Part shown: in pieces, positions 40,076-48,534 of the stretch
Layout of the letters: every line of letters starts with the position of its first letter
How positions within the stretch are numbered: position 1 is the stretch's first letter
The notes under the pieces: model-generated
Seen by the model: the letters and a program-made list of their open reading frames with translations, nothing else
Told to the model about the DNA's origin: nothing
The model's database searches: none
NCBI GenBank assembly: GCA_023228945.1
Contig: JALOAI010000013.1
Span: 1 to 64,000, forward strand
Length of the DNA stretch: 64,000 nt
Direction: 5' to 3'
Source: Pigmentiphaga sp.
GTDB taxonomy: Bacteria; Pseudomonadota; Gammaproteobacteria; Burkholderiales; Burkholderiaceae_B
Program-made: the position numbers and the translations under genes

Positions 40076-40756
40076 ATGATGATCCAAATCCCCGGCGTCT
40101 TGAGCCGCGAACAAGTTCGTCAATGCCGTCGCGCCCTGGAAGCGGCCGACTGGACCGACGGCCGGGAGACGGCGGGCCACGTCGCGGTCCACCACAAGAA
40201 CAATGCGCAACTCGCGCTCGACCATCCCCTCGCCAGCCAGATCGGCGACCTCGTGCTGGATGCCCTGAGCCGCAGCCCGGCGTTCATTTCGGCCGTTCTC
40301 CCGGTGCGCGTATTGCCGCCGCGCTTCAACCGCTACGAGGGCGGCGGCGACTACGGCAACCATATCGATAATGCGCTTCTGAACGTCCCGGGGTCCGGCA
40401 TGCGGATTCGTACCGACGTGTCGTCAACCTTGTTCTTCAGCGATCCCTACGAGTACGACGGTGGCGAACTGACGGTGGAGGATACCTACGGAGAGCACAC
40501 CGCCAAATTGCCCGCCGGCGACCTGGTCCTGTATCCCGGCACCAGCCTGCATCGCGTCACGCCGGTCACCCGCGGCACACGCTACGCCGCCTTTTTCTGG
40601 ACGCAAAGCATGGTGCGCCAGGCCAGCCGGCGCGCCCTGCTGTATCAGTTGGATCAATCCATCCAAGCCTTGATCGCCAGCTCGCCCGAGCACCCGTCGG
40701 TGTCCCGACTCACGGGCATCTATCACAATCTGCTACGTGAATGGGTGGAGTCTTGA
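40076..40756 (+). CDS. piuC: PKHD-type Fe(II)/2-oxoglutarate hydroxylase PiuC
   Basis: A 226-residue oxygenase, the exact family length. The Fe(II) ligands are in YGNHIDNAL (HxD) and the distal histidine in YPGTSLHRVTPVTRGTR, with the arginine that binds 2-oxoglutarate after it. PiuC proteins are coexpressed with catecholate receptors such as PiuA/Fiu; their substrate is not settled. AGGAAA lies 9 nt before the ATG. The 3' end overlaps the next gene by 16 nt. The position downstream of a receptor-linked two-component system supports the iron-uptake context. Confidence 0.95.
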   Translation: MMIQIPGVLSREQVRQCRRALEAADWTDGRETAGHVAVHHKNNAQLALDHPLASQIGDLVLDALSRSPAFISAVLPVRVLPPRFNRYEGGGDYGNHIDNALLNVPGSGMRIRTDVSSTLFFSDPYEYDGGELTVEDTYGEHTAKLPAGDLVLYPGTSLHRVTPVTRGTRYAAFFWTQSMVRQASRRALLYQLDQSIQALIASSPEHPSVSRLTGIYHNLLREWVES

Positions 40757-41865
40757 CGCCCCAGCCGCCGCTGTCCCGCATCCCGGGCGATGTGGTCGCG
40801 CTGGCCGACTACGAGGCGCGGGCACCCGCGCACCTATCACCCCAAGCCTGGGCCTACTTCCACGGCGCCGCCGCCGACGAACTCACGGTGGCCGACAACC
40901 AGGCCGCCTTCCGGCGGCTGAAACTGCTGCCCCGGGTGCTTTGCGATTTGCACCCCGCTTCCACCGCGAGCACACTGCTGGGCCAGACCCTGCCCTATCC
41001 CATCCTGCTCGCCCCGGTGGCGCATCAGGCGCTGGCCCACGAACACGGCGAACTGGCAACGTTGCTGGCGGCCGGCGCCATGGGCGCCACGATGGTAGTC
41101 AGCACCCAGGCCAGCATCGAGCTGGCACAACTGGCGCGGCAGGCCGCGGCGCCGCTCTGGTTCCAGCTCTATATCCAACCCGACCGCGCGTTTACCGAGA
41201 ACCTGGTACGTCAGGCCGAGCAGGCTGGCTATCGGGCGCTGGTGGTCACGGTGGACGCCCCCCTGAACGGCGTGCGCAACCGCGAACAGCGGGCGGGATT
41301 CCAATTGCCGCCCACGCTTCGCGAGCCGAACCTGCAAGGCATGCAGGGGCCACGCGCCCACCAAGCACCAGCGGGCAGCAGCCCGGTATTCGGCGGCGGA
41401 CTCCTGGCCTCGGCGCCGACCTGGCGCGACATCGCCTGGCTGCGGCGCCTCACGCCCCTGCCGCTGGTGCTCAAAGGGATTCTGTCGCCAGCCGATGCCC
41501 GGCGGGCCGCCGAGCTGGGCGCCGACGCGATCATTGTGTCCAACCATGGCGGCCGTACGCTCGACACCTTGCCGGCCACATTGGATGTCCTGCCCACGGT
41601 CCGGGCCGCGCTGCCGGAAACGATCCCCGTGATGCTCGACGGTGGCATACGGCGCGGCACGGATATCCTGAAAGCCCTGGCGCTGGGCGCCTCGACCGTG
41701 CTGATCGGCCGGCCGTATCTTTACGCGCTGGCCACCGCCGGGGCGCCAGGCGTGGCCCATGTTTTGCATATTCTGCGCGCCGAACTGGAAACCGCCATGG
41801 CCTTGACCGGCTGCGCCACGCTGGCGGACATTTCGACGGAATGCCTCTGGCGGCCCGGCTCCTGA
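40741..41865 (+). CDS. FMN-dependent alpha-hydroxy acid dehydrogenase/oxidase
   Basis: A 374-residue TIM-barrel flavoenzyme of the lactate/glycolate oxidase family. Signature residues are in PILLAPVAHQALAHEHGE, VVTVDAPLNGVRNREQR, the catalytic histidine and arginine in IVSNHGGRTLDTLPA, and VMLDGGIRRGTDILKAL. It overlaps piuC by 16 nt, so it is translated from the same transcript. The same pairing of lldD-like and piuC genes is found in other Bordetella-like genomes as far as I recall. What a hydroxy-acid oxidase does in iron uptake is unclear; oxidation of a hydroxycarboxylate siderophore fragment is one possibility. Confidence 0.92.
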   Translation: MGGVLTPQPPLSRIPGDVVALADYEARAPAHLSPQAWAYFHGAAADELTVADNQAAFRRLKLLPRVLCDLHPASTASTLLGQTLPYPILLAPVAHQALAHEHGELATLLAAGAMGATMVVSTQASIELAQLARQAAAPLWFQLYIQPDRAFTENLVRQAEQAGYRALVVTVDAPLNGVRNREQRAGFQLPPTLREPNLQGMQGPRAHQAPAGSSPVFGGGLLASAPTWRDIAWLRRLTPLPLVLKGILSPADARRAAELGADAIIVSNHGGRTLDTLPATLDVLPTVRAALPETIPVMLDGGIRRGTDILKALALGASTVLIGRPYLYALATAGAPGVAHVLHILRAELETAMALTGCATLADISTECLWRPGS

Positions 41866-42023
41866 GCTGCCGCCCCAAAACCCCGGACTGCCCTGGCCAG
41901 CTACGGACAGACGCCAATGCCCAGCCCATTCCGCACCCGGCCGGGGCTTCGTTGGATTCGGTATGTTTTGGACGCCTCGATGGTTGATCGGCTCCAAAAG
42001 CGCTGTCAGAAGCGCAACGCCAT

Positions 42024-43034
42024 TCAGCCGCCCTGCTCGCCCGAGCCCACGGCGGCCCGGGCCAGCCGATCATGGACCCCGCGCCACTCGGGCCCCGCCG
42101 GCGGCACTTCGAGCAGGATACGCGTGTGGCATCCCTCATCGAACTCACGCAGGGTAGCGTACAGCCGACGCGCGTACTCACCGGCGTCGGCTGGCGCCCT
42201 GCGCCAGTCCGAAGCTTCGGGCGCGGCCCGCAGCGTGATCGACCAGACCGCGACGCGCTGCCCGGCGAGGGCGGCCAAACGCTGCATCAAGGCCGTGGCT
42301 GAGAGGACCTCCAAAGGCGTGCGCGGCGCGTAGTGCGCCGCCAGCGCGCCGGAGACCCGGGGCGCCGGGCGCGCCAGCACCGCGGCCTGCGGATCGTGAA
42401 CCTCGATGCCCAGGCAGTCGGCGATGTGTTCGGCCGTAATCGCTCCCGGCCGCAATATCACGGGCTGGCCACGGGACACATCGACGATGGTCGACTCGAT
42501 GCCAACCTCGCACGGACCACCATCGAGCACCAGCGGCACCGCGCCGCCGAACTCGGCCTGCACGTGCTCGGCCCGTGTAGGACTGATCCGGCCGAAACGG
42601 TTGGCGGATGGGGCCGCCAGGCCGCCGCTGCCGCCCGCTTGGCCAAAAGCCCGCAGCAAGGCCGCCGCCACCGGGTGCGCCGGACAGCGCAGGCCGACCG
42701 TATCCTGGCCGCCGGTGACTGCATCCAGCACGCCCGGCGCTCGCGGCACGATCAGGGTGAGCGGTCCGGGCCAGAAGCACCGCATCAGCGCCAGCGCCAT
42801 GGCGGGCGGCTCGGCCATCCAGCGCAGCGCCGCCTCGGCGTCGGCGACGTGCACGATCACCGGGTGATCGAGCGGCCGGCCCTTGAGGGCAAAAATGCGG
42901 GCAACGGCCTCGGCGTTGCCCGCATCCGCCGCCAGGCCGTACACCGTTTCGGTCGGGATACCCACCACCTGGCCGGCCTTCAGCAGCGCCACCGCCTGGT
43001 TCAGGACGGCCGGCTCGGCTGCGCGGATCACCAT
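42024..43034 (-). CDS. tsaC: L-threonylcarbamoyladenylate synthase, Sua5 type
   Basis: Makes threonylcarbamoyl-AMP from threonine, bicarbonate and ATP, the first step of t6A37 tRNA modification. The YrdC domain (about 1-205) has GIPTETVYGLAADAG, KGRPLDHPVIVHV, FWPGPLTL, SANRFGRISPT and STIVDVS; it is followed by a linker and the C-terminal Sua5 domain (about 225-336). That makes it the long Sua5 form rather than short TsaC. The ATG at 43034 has GGAG 6 nt upstream and begins MVIRAAEP; an ATG eight codons upstream is possible. It lies downstream of purK on the same strand, with a small tandem repeat in the gap. Confidence 0.95.
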   Translation of the reverse strand: MVIRAAEPAVLNQAVALLKAGQVVGIPTETVYGLAADAGNAEAVARIFALKGRPLDHPVIVHVADAEAALRWMAEPPAMALALMRCFWPGPLTLIVPRAPGVLDAVTGGQDTVGLRCPAHPVAAALLRAFGQAGGSGGLAAPSANRFGRISPTRAEHVQAEFGGAVPLVLDGGPCEVGIESTIVDVSRGQPVILRPGAITAEHIADCLGIEVHDPQAAVLARPAPRVSGALAAHYAPRTPLEVLSATALMQRLAALAGQRVAVWSITLRAAPEASDWRRAPADAGEYARRLYATLREFDEGCHTRILLEVPPAGPEWRGVHDRLARAAVGSGEQGG

Positions 43035-43097
43035 GCTTGGCTCCAGTTCTTGCTCCATGCCAGGATCGACGCGGCTGGGCCCGCTCTCGGGGCCGGG

Positions 43098-43152
43098 TTT
43101 GCATCCGCATCGCCGAGTCCCTCCCTGGGCCGGATTTGCATCCGCATCGCCG
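43098..43152. repeat. Imperfect tandem repeat between purK and tsaC
   Basis: TTTGCATCCGCATCGCCG occurs at 43098-43115 and 43135-43152, a 37-nt period, with GGCCGG before each copy. A third partial echo (GGCCGGGTTT) follows near 43165. It lies in the 179-nt gap between purK and tsaC. Confidence 0.75.
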
Positions 43153-43213
43153 GCTCTGCCCACAGGCCGGGTTTACCGACCACCATGGCGAGGTCCCCCC
43201 TGCCGGATCTGCC

Positions 43214-44530
43214 TTACCATGGCCGGTCCCATTCCATCCTCAAGGCTTGCAACGCTTCGCGAGCCCGCTGGCGAACCGTCTCGGCATCCGCCGCCACGCA
43301 AGTGACATGCCCCATTTTGCGGCCGCGCCTGGGTTCGGCCTTGCCGTACAGATGCAGGCGCGTGCCCGGGACCGCCAGCACGGCCGCCCAATCGGGTTCC
43401 CGTGGCTGGCCAAGGGCATCAAACCACTGGTCGCCCAGGATATTGATCATGACGGCCGGTGCCAGCAGCTCGGGTTGCCCCAAGGGCAGGCCGGCCAATA
43501 CCCTGGCCTGCTGTTCGAACTGGCTGACGGAACAGGCGTCGATCGTATAGTGGCCGCTATTGTGTGGCCGCGGCGCGATCTCGTTGACCCGCAGGCCCCC
43601 ACTGCCATCGATGAAAAACTCGACACACATCACGCCTTCGTAGCCCAGTCCGTCGGCAATGCGCCGCGCGCTGGCCTGGGCCTCGGCCAGCGCGGCGTCG
43701 ATCGCCGGATCGGCGGCCACCGGCACGGCACAATGGAACAGAATGCCCTCGCGGTGCTCGTTGTGCGCGGTGGGGAAGCATTGCATGCTGCCATCGGCCT
43801 GCCGCGCCACCACCACCGAGACTTCCAGCCGCAGATCGGCCATGAAGGCTTCGAGCACGCAAGGCTTGCCACCCAATTGGGCGAAGGCCGCGCGGGCTTC
43901 TTCGCGACTGGCCACGCGCGCCTGGCCCTTGCCGTCGTAGCCCAGCCGGGCAAGCTTGAGGATTCCGGGAAAATGCGTTTCGGGAGCCGCGTCGAGGTCG
44001 GCCACGGATCGCACCTCGGTATACGGCACCACCGCCACGCCCAGCCCGCGCAAAGTGGCTTTTTCCACCAGGCGGTCCTGGGCCACCGCCACCTGGCGGG
44101 CGCCCGGCGCCACGCGCGACCATTGCGCCAGCGCTTCGAGGCTGGCCGCCGGCACATTCTCGAACTCGGTGGTCACGGCGGGGCAACGCTCGGCGAAGGC
44201 ACGCAGCGCATCGGCATCGTCGTAGCCGGCGGCCAAGTGCCAATCGGCAATGGTGCCGGCCGGGCTATCGGGATCGGGATCGAGCACCGCCACGCGGTAG
44301 CCCATGGCCTGGGCGGCCTGGCAGAACATCCGGCCCAGTTGGCCGCCACCCAGGACGCCCAGCCAACTGCCGGGGACCAGCGGCCCGGGGGAGGATTCGC
44401 GCTTGGGGCGGCCCGGCGCGTCGAATGGACGGCCCTCCGGTCGCTTCGCGACTGCCTCCCCGAGGGAGGATTCGCGCTTGGGGCGGCCCGGCGCGTCGAA
44501 TGGACGGCCCTCCGGTCGCTGCGCGCTCAT
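43214..44530 (-). CDS. purK: N5-carboxyaminoimidazole ribonucleotide synthase with a repeat-encoded N-terminal insert
   Basis: Carboxylates AIR with bicarbonate and ATP in purine synthesis, acting with PurE. The ATP-grasp protein core starts WLGVLGGGQLGRMFCQAAQ and includes AVTTEFENVPAASLEAL, GYDGKGQARV, EIAPRPHNSGHYTIDA and a C-terminal GHVTCVA. The start ATG overlaps the purE stop (ATGA), which fixes it. After MSA come about 46 residues encoded by two in-frame 75-nt family B repeats, repeating EGRPFDAPGRPKRESS, before the native PLVPGSW. Total length is 438 residues against about 390-400 usually. The insert precedes the nucleotide-binding fold and may be tolerated as a disordered tail. Confidence 0.93.
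   Translation of the reverse strand: MSAQRPEGRPFDAPGRPKRESSLGEAVAKRPEGRPFDAPGRPKRESSPGPLVPGSWLGVLGGGQLGRMFCQAAQAMGYRVAVLDPDPDSPAGTIADWHLAAGYDDADALRAFAERCPAVTTEFENVPAASLEALAQWSRVAPGARQVAVAQDRLVEKATLRGLGVAVVPYTEVRSVADLDAAPETHFPGILKLARLGYDGKGQARVASREEARAAFAQLGGKPCVLEAFMADLRLEVSVVVARQADGSMQCFPTAHNEHREGILFHCAVPVAADPAIDAALAEAQASARRIADGLGYEGVMCVEFFIDGSGGLRVNEIAPRPHNSGHYTIDACSVSQFEQQARVLAGLPLGQPELLAPAVMINILGDQWFDALGQPREPDWAAVLAVPGTRLHLYGKAEPRRGRKMGHVTCVAADAETVRQRAREALQALRMEWDRPW
44391..44526 (-). repeat. Family B repeat, two tandem units inside purK
   Basis: Units of 75 nt (44391-44465, and 44466 to about 44526, the second incomplete). Each contains GAGGATTCGC and, in the reverse sense, CGACCGGAGGGCCGTCC. 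Hairpins are CCTCCC-CGA-GGGAGG (44455-44469 region) and TCGC-TTC-GCGA. The period is a multiple of three, with no stop codon in the purK frame. Also seen once at 20811-20883. Confidence 0.9.
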
Positions 44531-45030
44531 TGCGGCGGTACCCGCATTGCCCGCGCCGCCGTGGTTTGGCGTTCGCGGTAGGCGTCCAGCCGATCGGCCA
44601 GGGCGGGGTCGTGCACCGCCAGGCTGGCGATCACGTGCAAGGCGGCGTTGGCGGCTCCGGCTTCGCCAATGGCGAAGGTGGCCACCGGCACGCCCTTGGG
44701 CATTTGCACAATGGACAACAGGGAGTCTTCGCCGCGCAGGTAGCGCGATGGCACCGGCACGCCGAACACCGGGACCGGCGTGAGCGCGGCCAACATGCCG
44801 GGTAAATGCGCCGCACCGCCAGCACCGGCGATGATGGCCTGCAGGCCCCGGCCGCGCGCGGCGGCACCGTACTCGGCCATGTCGAGCGGCATGCGGTGGG
44901 CCGACACCACCCGGGTTTCGTGGGTGATGCCGAATTCCTGGAGCACGGCCGCGGCGTGTTGCATGACGTCCCAATCGCTGGACGAGCCCATGACCACGCC
45001 GACCCGCACCGGTTGGACTGCAGGGTTCAT
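44527..45030 (-). CDS. purE: N5-carboxyaminoimidazole ribonucleotide mutase
   Basis: Rearranges N5-CAIR to CAIR in purine synthesis. The 167-residue class I enzyme begins with a short leader and has the substrate-binding VGVVMGSSSDWDVMQHA, the SAHRMP catalytic histidine motif and AGAGGAAHLPGMLAALT. It ends in IVQMPKGVPVATFAIG and a helical tail. ATG at 45030. Its stop codon overlaps the purK start, so purE and purK are coupled; purC lies upstream on the same strand beyond the divergently oriented thioredoxin gene. Confidence 0.97.
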   Translation of the reverse strand: MNPAVQPVRVGVVMGSSSDWDVMQHAAAVLQEFGITHETRVVSAHRMPLDMAEYGAAARGRGLQAIIAGAGGAAHLPGMLAALTPVPVFGVPVPSRYLRGEDSLLSIVQMPKGVPVATFAIGEAGAANAALHVIASLAVHDPALADRLDAYRERQTTAARAMRVPPQ

Positions 45031-45168
45031 TGAATGCCTCGGAAGAAAGAGAGGGAAAAAGGCCGCCCGGAGGACCGTCGGCCAATAGACTGCCATAATG
45101 CGATTTTACCGTCAGCGACCCACCATCGTGCGGGCGTGGGCCCGCGCGCATTCTTCGCGAATCGAACC

Positions 45169-45825
45169 ATGGATATCACTGCAAGCAATTTCGAAGACGA
45201 GGTCCTGCTGGCCTCGCAACAGACGCCGGTCCTGCTCCAGTTCTGGGCGCCGTGGTGTGGCCCCTGCCGCACGCTCAAGCCCATTCTCGAAAAGCTCGAA
45301 ACCGAGTATGCCGGCCGCTTCCGCCTTGCCCGCGCCAACTCCGACGAGAACCCCGAACTCGCCTCCTACTTCGGCGTGCGGAGCATCCCCTTCGTGGTGG
45401 CCTTCGTCGATGGCCGGCCGGTGGATCAGTTCATGGGCCTGCTGCCCGAAGGCCAATTGCGCGAGTTCATCGACCGCCTGCTGCCGGCCGAGACCGGTTT
45501 GCTGGCCCCCGAGGCCGAGCCCGAACCCGAGGAAGAATCGCCGCTGCCCGAGATCGCGCCGCCCAGCCCTGAAGAACAGGCCCTGGCCCAAACCGTTGGT
45601 GACCAGCCGGACAATCTCGAAGCCCGCCTGCAACTGGCCGAATTGCGCCGCGAGCGCCAGGCCTGGGGGGAGGCGATGGAGGAACTGCTGGAAATCGTGC
45701 AACGCGACCGCGGTTTCCGGGAGGACATCGGCCGCACCACGCTGCTGCAGGTTTTTGAACAGGCCGCCGAGCAGCCGCAACTGGTGTCGGCCTACCGGCG
45801 GCGGCTGTCGAGCCTGCTGTTCTAG
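45169..45825 (+). CDS. Thioredoxin-like protein with C-terminal TPR-type helices (YbbN/CnoX family)
   Basis: A 218-residue cytosolic protein: thioredoxin fold at about 1-105 with a full CGPC active site (residues 30-33, after FWAPW). An acidic linker PEAEPEPEEESPLPEI follows, then a helical C-terminal TPR-like region. E. coli CnoX has lost one active-site cysteine and acts as a chaperedoxin with GroEL; the intact CGPC here suggests that redox activity is retained. It is shorter than the roughly 280 residues of the E. coli protein. The gene is opposite in strand to purE and overlaps the purC stop by 4 nt. Confidence 0.9.
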   Translation: MDITASNFEDEVLLASQQTPVLLQFWAPWCGPCRTLKPILEKLETEYAGRFRLARANSDENPELASYFGVRSIPFVVAFVDGRPVDQFMGLLPEGQLREFIDRLLPAETGLLAPEAEPEPEEESPLPEIAPPSPEEQALAQTVGDQPDNLEARLQLAELRRERQAWGEAMEELLEIVQRDRGFREDIGRTTLLQVFEQAAEQPQLVSAYRRRLSSLLF

Positions 45826-46703
45826 CCCGCCAGCCGTTCCAGCGCCTCGCGGTATTTGGCCGCGGTATGCTCGATGATGTCGTCGGGCAACCGCGGCGCT
45901 GGCGGCGTTTTGTCCCAGGGTTGGGTTTCGAGCCAGTCGCGTACGAACTGCTTGTCGTACGAAGGCGGGCTGATGCCGGGGCGATACTCGCTGGCAGGCC
46001 AGAACCGCGAGGAATCCGGCGTTAGAACCTCATCCATCAGGTGTAGGGCGCCCTGTTCATCGAGGCCAAACTCGAACTTGGTGTCGGCGATGATGATGCC
46101 GCGCTCGCGCGCGTAGGCGGAAGCCTCGGCATACAACTGCAACGAGACATCGCGTATGCGGCCCGCCAGCTCGGCGCCGATCTGCTGCTCGACATAGGCG
46201 AAGCTGACGTTCTCGTCGTGTTCGCCGACCTCGGCCTTGGCCGCCGGGGTGAAGATCGGTACGGGCAATTGCTGGGCCTGCAGCAGGCCGGCCGGCAGCG
46301 CGATGCCGCAGACCGACCCGTTCTGCTGGTAGTCTTTCCAGCCCGAGCCGATGAGATAGCCCCGCACCACCGCTTCGACCAGAATCGGCCGCAGACGCTT
46401 GACCACCACGGCGCGGCCCCTTACCTGGTCGCGCTCGGCGGGCGCGACGACGTCTTCAGGCGCGACGTCGGTGGCATGGTTGGGCACCACGTGGCCCAGG
46501 CGTTGCAGCCAGAACTGCGTCATCGCATTGAGCACGGCCCCCTTGCCGGGGATCGGGTCTTCGAGGATGACGTCGAAGGCCGACAGGCGGTCGGTGGTGA
46601 CGATCAGCAGGCGGTCGTCGCCGACCGCGTACATGTCGCGCACCTTGCCGCGCGCCAGCAGTGGCAGCGAAGCGATCCGGGATTGATACAGCGCCTTGGT
46701 CAT
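45822..46703 (-). CDS. purC: Phosphoribosylaminoimidazole-succinocarboxamide synthase
   Basis: SAICAR synthetase of purine synthesis, joining aspartate to CAIR, the product of PurE. The 293-residue protein has LLARGKVRDMYAVGDDRLLIV, TTDRLSAFDVILEDPIPGKG split across the ATP lid, VEAVVRGYLIGSGWKDYQ, IIADTKFEFGLDE and DEVLTPDSSRFW. The first ATG at 46703 gives the expected N-terminus. It lies between fba and the thioredoxin gene, and purE-purK follow on the same strand, so the pathway genes are clustered though interrupted. Confidence 0.97.
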   Translation of the reverse strand: MTKALYQSRIASLPLLARGKVRDMYAVGDDRLLIVTTDRLSAFDVILEDPIPGKGAVLNAMTQFWLQRLGHVVPNHATDVAPEDVVAPAERDQVRGRAVVVKRLRPILVEAVVRGYLIGSGWKDYQQNGSVCGIALPAGLLQAQQLPVPIFTPAAKAEVGEHDENVSFAYVEQQIGAELAGRIRDVSLQLYAEASAYARERGIIIADTKFEFGLDEQGALHLMDEVLTPDSSRFWPASEYRPGISPPSYDKQFVRDWLETQPWDKTPPAPRLPDDIIEHTAAKYREALERLAG

Positions 46704-46741
46704 GGTGGTTTCCAGGATGGGGCTTGATCTCGGGCCGACGC

Positions 46742-47806
46742 TCAGGCGACGACTTGCTGCAGCTCGCCCGATGCGTAGCGCGTGGCGATTTCGCTCAAGG
46801 GGATCGGCTTGATTTTGTCGGCCTGGCCGGCGGTGCCGAACTGCTCGTAGCGCTGGATGCAGATCTTCTTGGCGGCTTCGCGCGCCGGCTTGAGGTATTC
46901 GCGCGGGTCGAACTTGCTCGGGTTTTCGGCCATGAAGCGACGGATGGCGGCCGTCATGGCCAGGCGGATGTCGGTATCGATGTTGATCTTGCGCACGCCG
47001 TACTTGATGGCCTCCTGGATTTCTTCGACCGGCACACCGTAGGTTTCCTTCATGTCGCCACCGTACTGGCGGATGGCTTCGAGGAGATCCTGCGGCACGC
47101 TGGAGCTGCCGTGCATCACCAGGTGGGTGTTGGGCACGCGGCGATGGATCTCTTTGATGCGATCGATCGCCAGGATGTCGCCGGTGGGCTTGCGGGTGAA
47201 CTTATAGGCGCCATGGCTGGTACCGATGGCGATGGCCAGCGCGTCGATCTGCGTGCGCTTGACGAAATCGGCGGCCTGCTCGGGATCGGTGAGCAGTTGC
47301 TCGCGGGTCATGGTGCCCTCGGCTCCGTGGCCATCTTCCTTGTCGCCCTTCATGGTTTCGAGCGAACCCAGGCAGCCCAGCTCGCCCTCGACGGTGATGC
47401 CCAGGACGTGAGCCATGTCGACCACGCGGCGGGTGACTTCGACGTTGTAATCGTAGTCGGCGATGGTCTTGCCGTCTTCGCGCAGGGAGCCATCCATCAT
47501 CACGCTGGTAAAGCCGAGATCGATGGCGCCCTGACACACGTCGGGTGACTGGCCGTGATCCTGGTGCATCACCACGGGGATCTCGGGATAGCTGTCGACT
47601 GCCGCGGCGATGAGGTACTTGAGGAAGGTTTCGCCGGCATATTTGCGCGCGCCGGCCGAAGCTTGCATGATTACCGGGCTGTTGGTGGCCTTGGCGGCCT
47701 CCATGATGGCCTGGACCTGCTCGAGGTTATTAACGTTGAAAGCCGGGATACCGTAACCGTTCTCGGCGGCATGATCCAGCAATTGACGCATCGACACGAG
47801 GGCCAT
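46742..47806 (-). CDS. fba: Fructose-1,6-bisphosphate aldolase, class II (type B)
   Basis: Zn-dependent aldolase of glycolysis and gluconeogenesis (and of the Calvin cycle in cbbA relatives). The 354-residue length and MALVSMRQLLDHAAENGYGI start are typical of type B enzymes. Metal and substrate motifs are VVMHQDHGQSPDVC, FTSVMMDGSL, GTSHGAYKF, LVMHGSSSVPQD and KINIDTDIRLAM. It is first in the fba-purC group on the minus strand. The 178 nt upstream, before the pilus lytic transglycosylase, would hold its promoter. Confidence 0.97.
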   Translation of the reverse strand: MALVSMRQLLDHAAENGYGIPAFNVNNLEQVQAIMEAAKATNSPVIMQASAGARKYAGETFLKYLIAAAVDSYPEIPVVMHQDHGQSPDVCQGAIDLGFTSVMMDGSLREDGKTIADYDYNVEVTRRVVDMAHVLGITVEGELGCLGSLETMKGDKEDGHGAEGTMTREQLLTDPEQAADFVKRTQIDALAIAIGTSHGAYKFTRKPTGDILAIDRIKEIHRRVPNTHLVMHGSSSVPQDLLEAIRQYGGDMKETYGVPVEEIQEAIKYGVRKINIDTDIRLAMTAAIRRFMAENPSKFDPREYLKPAREAAKKICIQRYEQFGTAGQADKIKPIPLSEIATRYASGELQQVVA

Positions 47807-47985
47807 GGCGTACTCCTAAAATCAGTTGGGGGATGAGCGACGCGCGCGCGGCAAATACGCTCGGCGTCCGAAAGTCCAAGTCGGCGGCATTTTACCAACG
47901 AACCTCATGGCGAATGTGACCATGCGTCAGTGCGTCGGGCCGCCGCCGGCCGCGGTGCGGGTTTTGGCGGACGGAACCCTCGTTT

Positions 47986-48534
47986 TCATTCGGAGCGCGC
48001 CGCCGAATCGCCCGCGGTGCCGGCCGCCGCCCTGCGTTCGAGCGCCGCCTGCACCCGCCGGACATACCGCAGCTGCAAGGCCGGCGTACGGGCATTGTAC
48101 GCACCCACCGCCCGCCACACAGGCCCCAGGCGGGCGATGTTGTCGGCCAGGATCCAGGCGCCCACGTGGGCCGAGACGCAGGGGTCGAATAAAGCCTGCT
48201 CGTCGATGCGCCAGCGCGCGAGCCGCGGCAGCCAGCGCGAGTTGATCTGCATCAGGCCGATGTCGCGGCTGCCGTCGCGGTTGGCGCGATTCACGGCGCG
48301 GGGATTCCCACCCGACTCCACCTCCGCGATGGCGTGCAGCAAGGCTGGCGGCAGGCCGAAGTGCCCGGCCGCCGCGGCCAGGCAGCCGGCGATCTCACCC
48401 TGGGCGGGAACGCCCGCCCGGGCGGCGAACCCCAGCAGCAGCCCCGCGAGCGACGCCGACACCCGGCGCCCGAGCGCACGGCGTGCAAAGCGGATCTCGT
48501 GTCCGGCCGCCCGGTCAGATCTGGATGCAGCCAT
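47986..48534 (-). CDS. Lytic transglycosylase of the type IVb pilus cluster (R64 PilT-like)
   Basis: A 182-residue periplasmic muramidase that would open peptidoglycan for pilus passage. A basic, hydrophobic signal region (RRALGRRVSASLAGLLLGFAA, shown here in part) is followed by the SLT domain. The catalytic glutamate is in IAEVESGGNPRAV, followed by SRDIGLMQINSRWLPRLA and VGAYNARTP. The ATG at 48534 overlaps the end of the minor pilin gene by 20 nt. In IncI1 plasmid R64 the pilT product of the thin-pilus operon is also a lytic transglycosylase, unlike the PilT retraction ATPase of type IVa pili. It is last in the cluster. Confidence 0.88.
   Translation of the reverse strand: MAASRSDRAAGHEIRFARRALGRRVSASLAGLLLGFAARAGVPAQGEIAGCLAAAAGHFGLPPALLHAIAEVESGGNPRAVNRANRDGSRDIGLMQINSRWLPRLARWRIDEQALFDPCVSAHVGAWILADNIARLGPVWRAVGAYNARTPALQLRYVRRVQAALERRAAAGTAGDSAARSE

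Noticed and set aside
44391..44526. CRISPR-like array
   Set aside because: Two directly abutting 75-nt units without unique spacers, inside a coding frame; no cas genes anywhere in the window.
43037..44581. 514-codon plus-strand frame opposite purK, with a duplicated segment
   Set aside because: Antisense of purK. The apparent internal duplication is the family B tandem repeat, reported as such.
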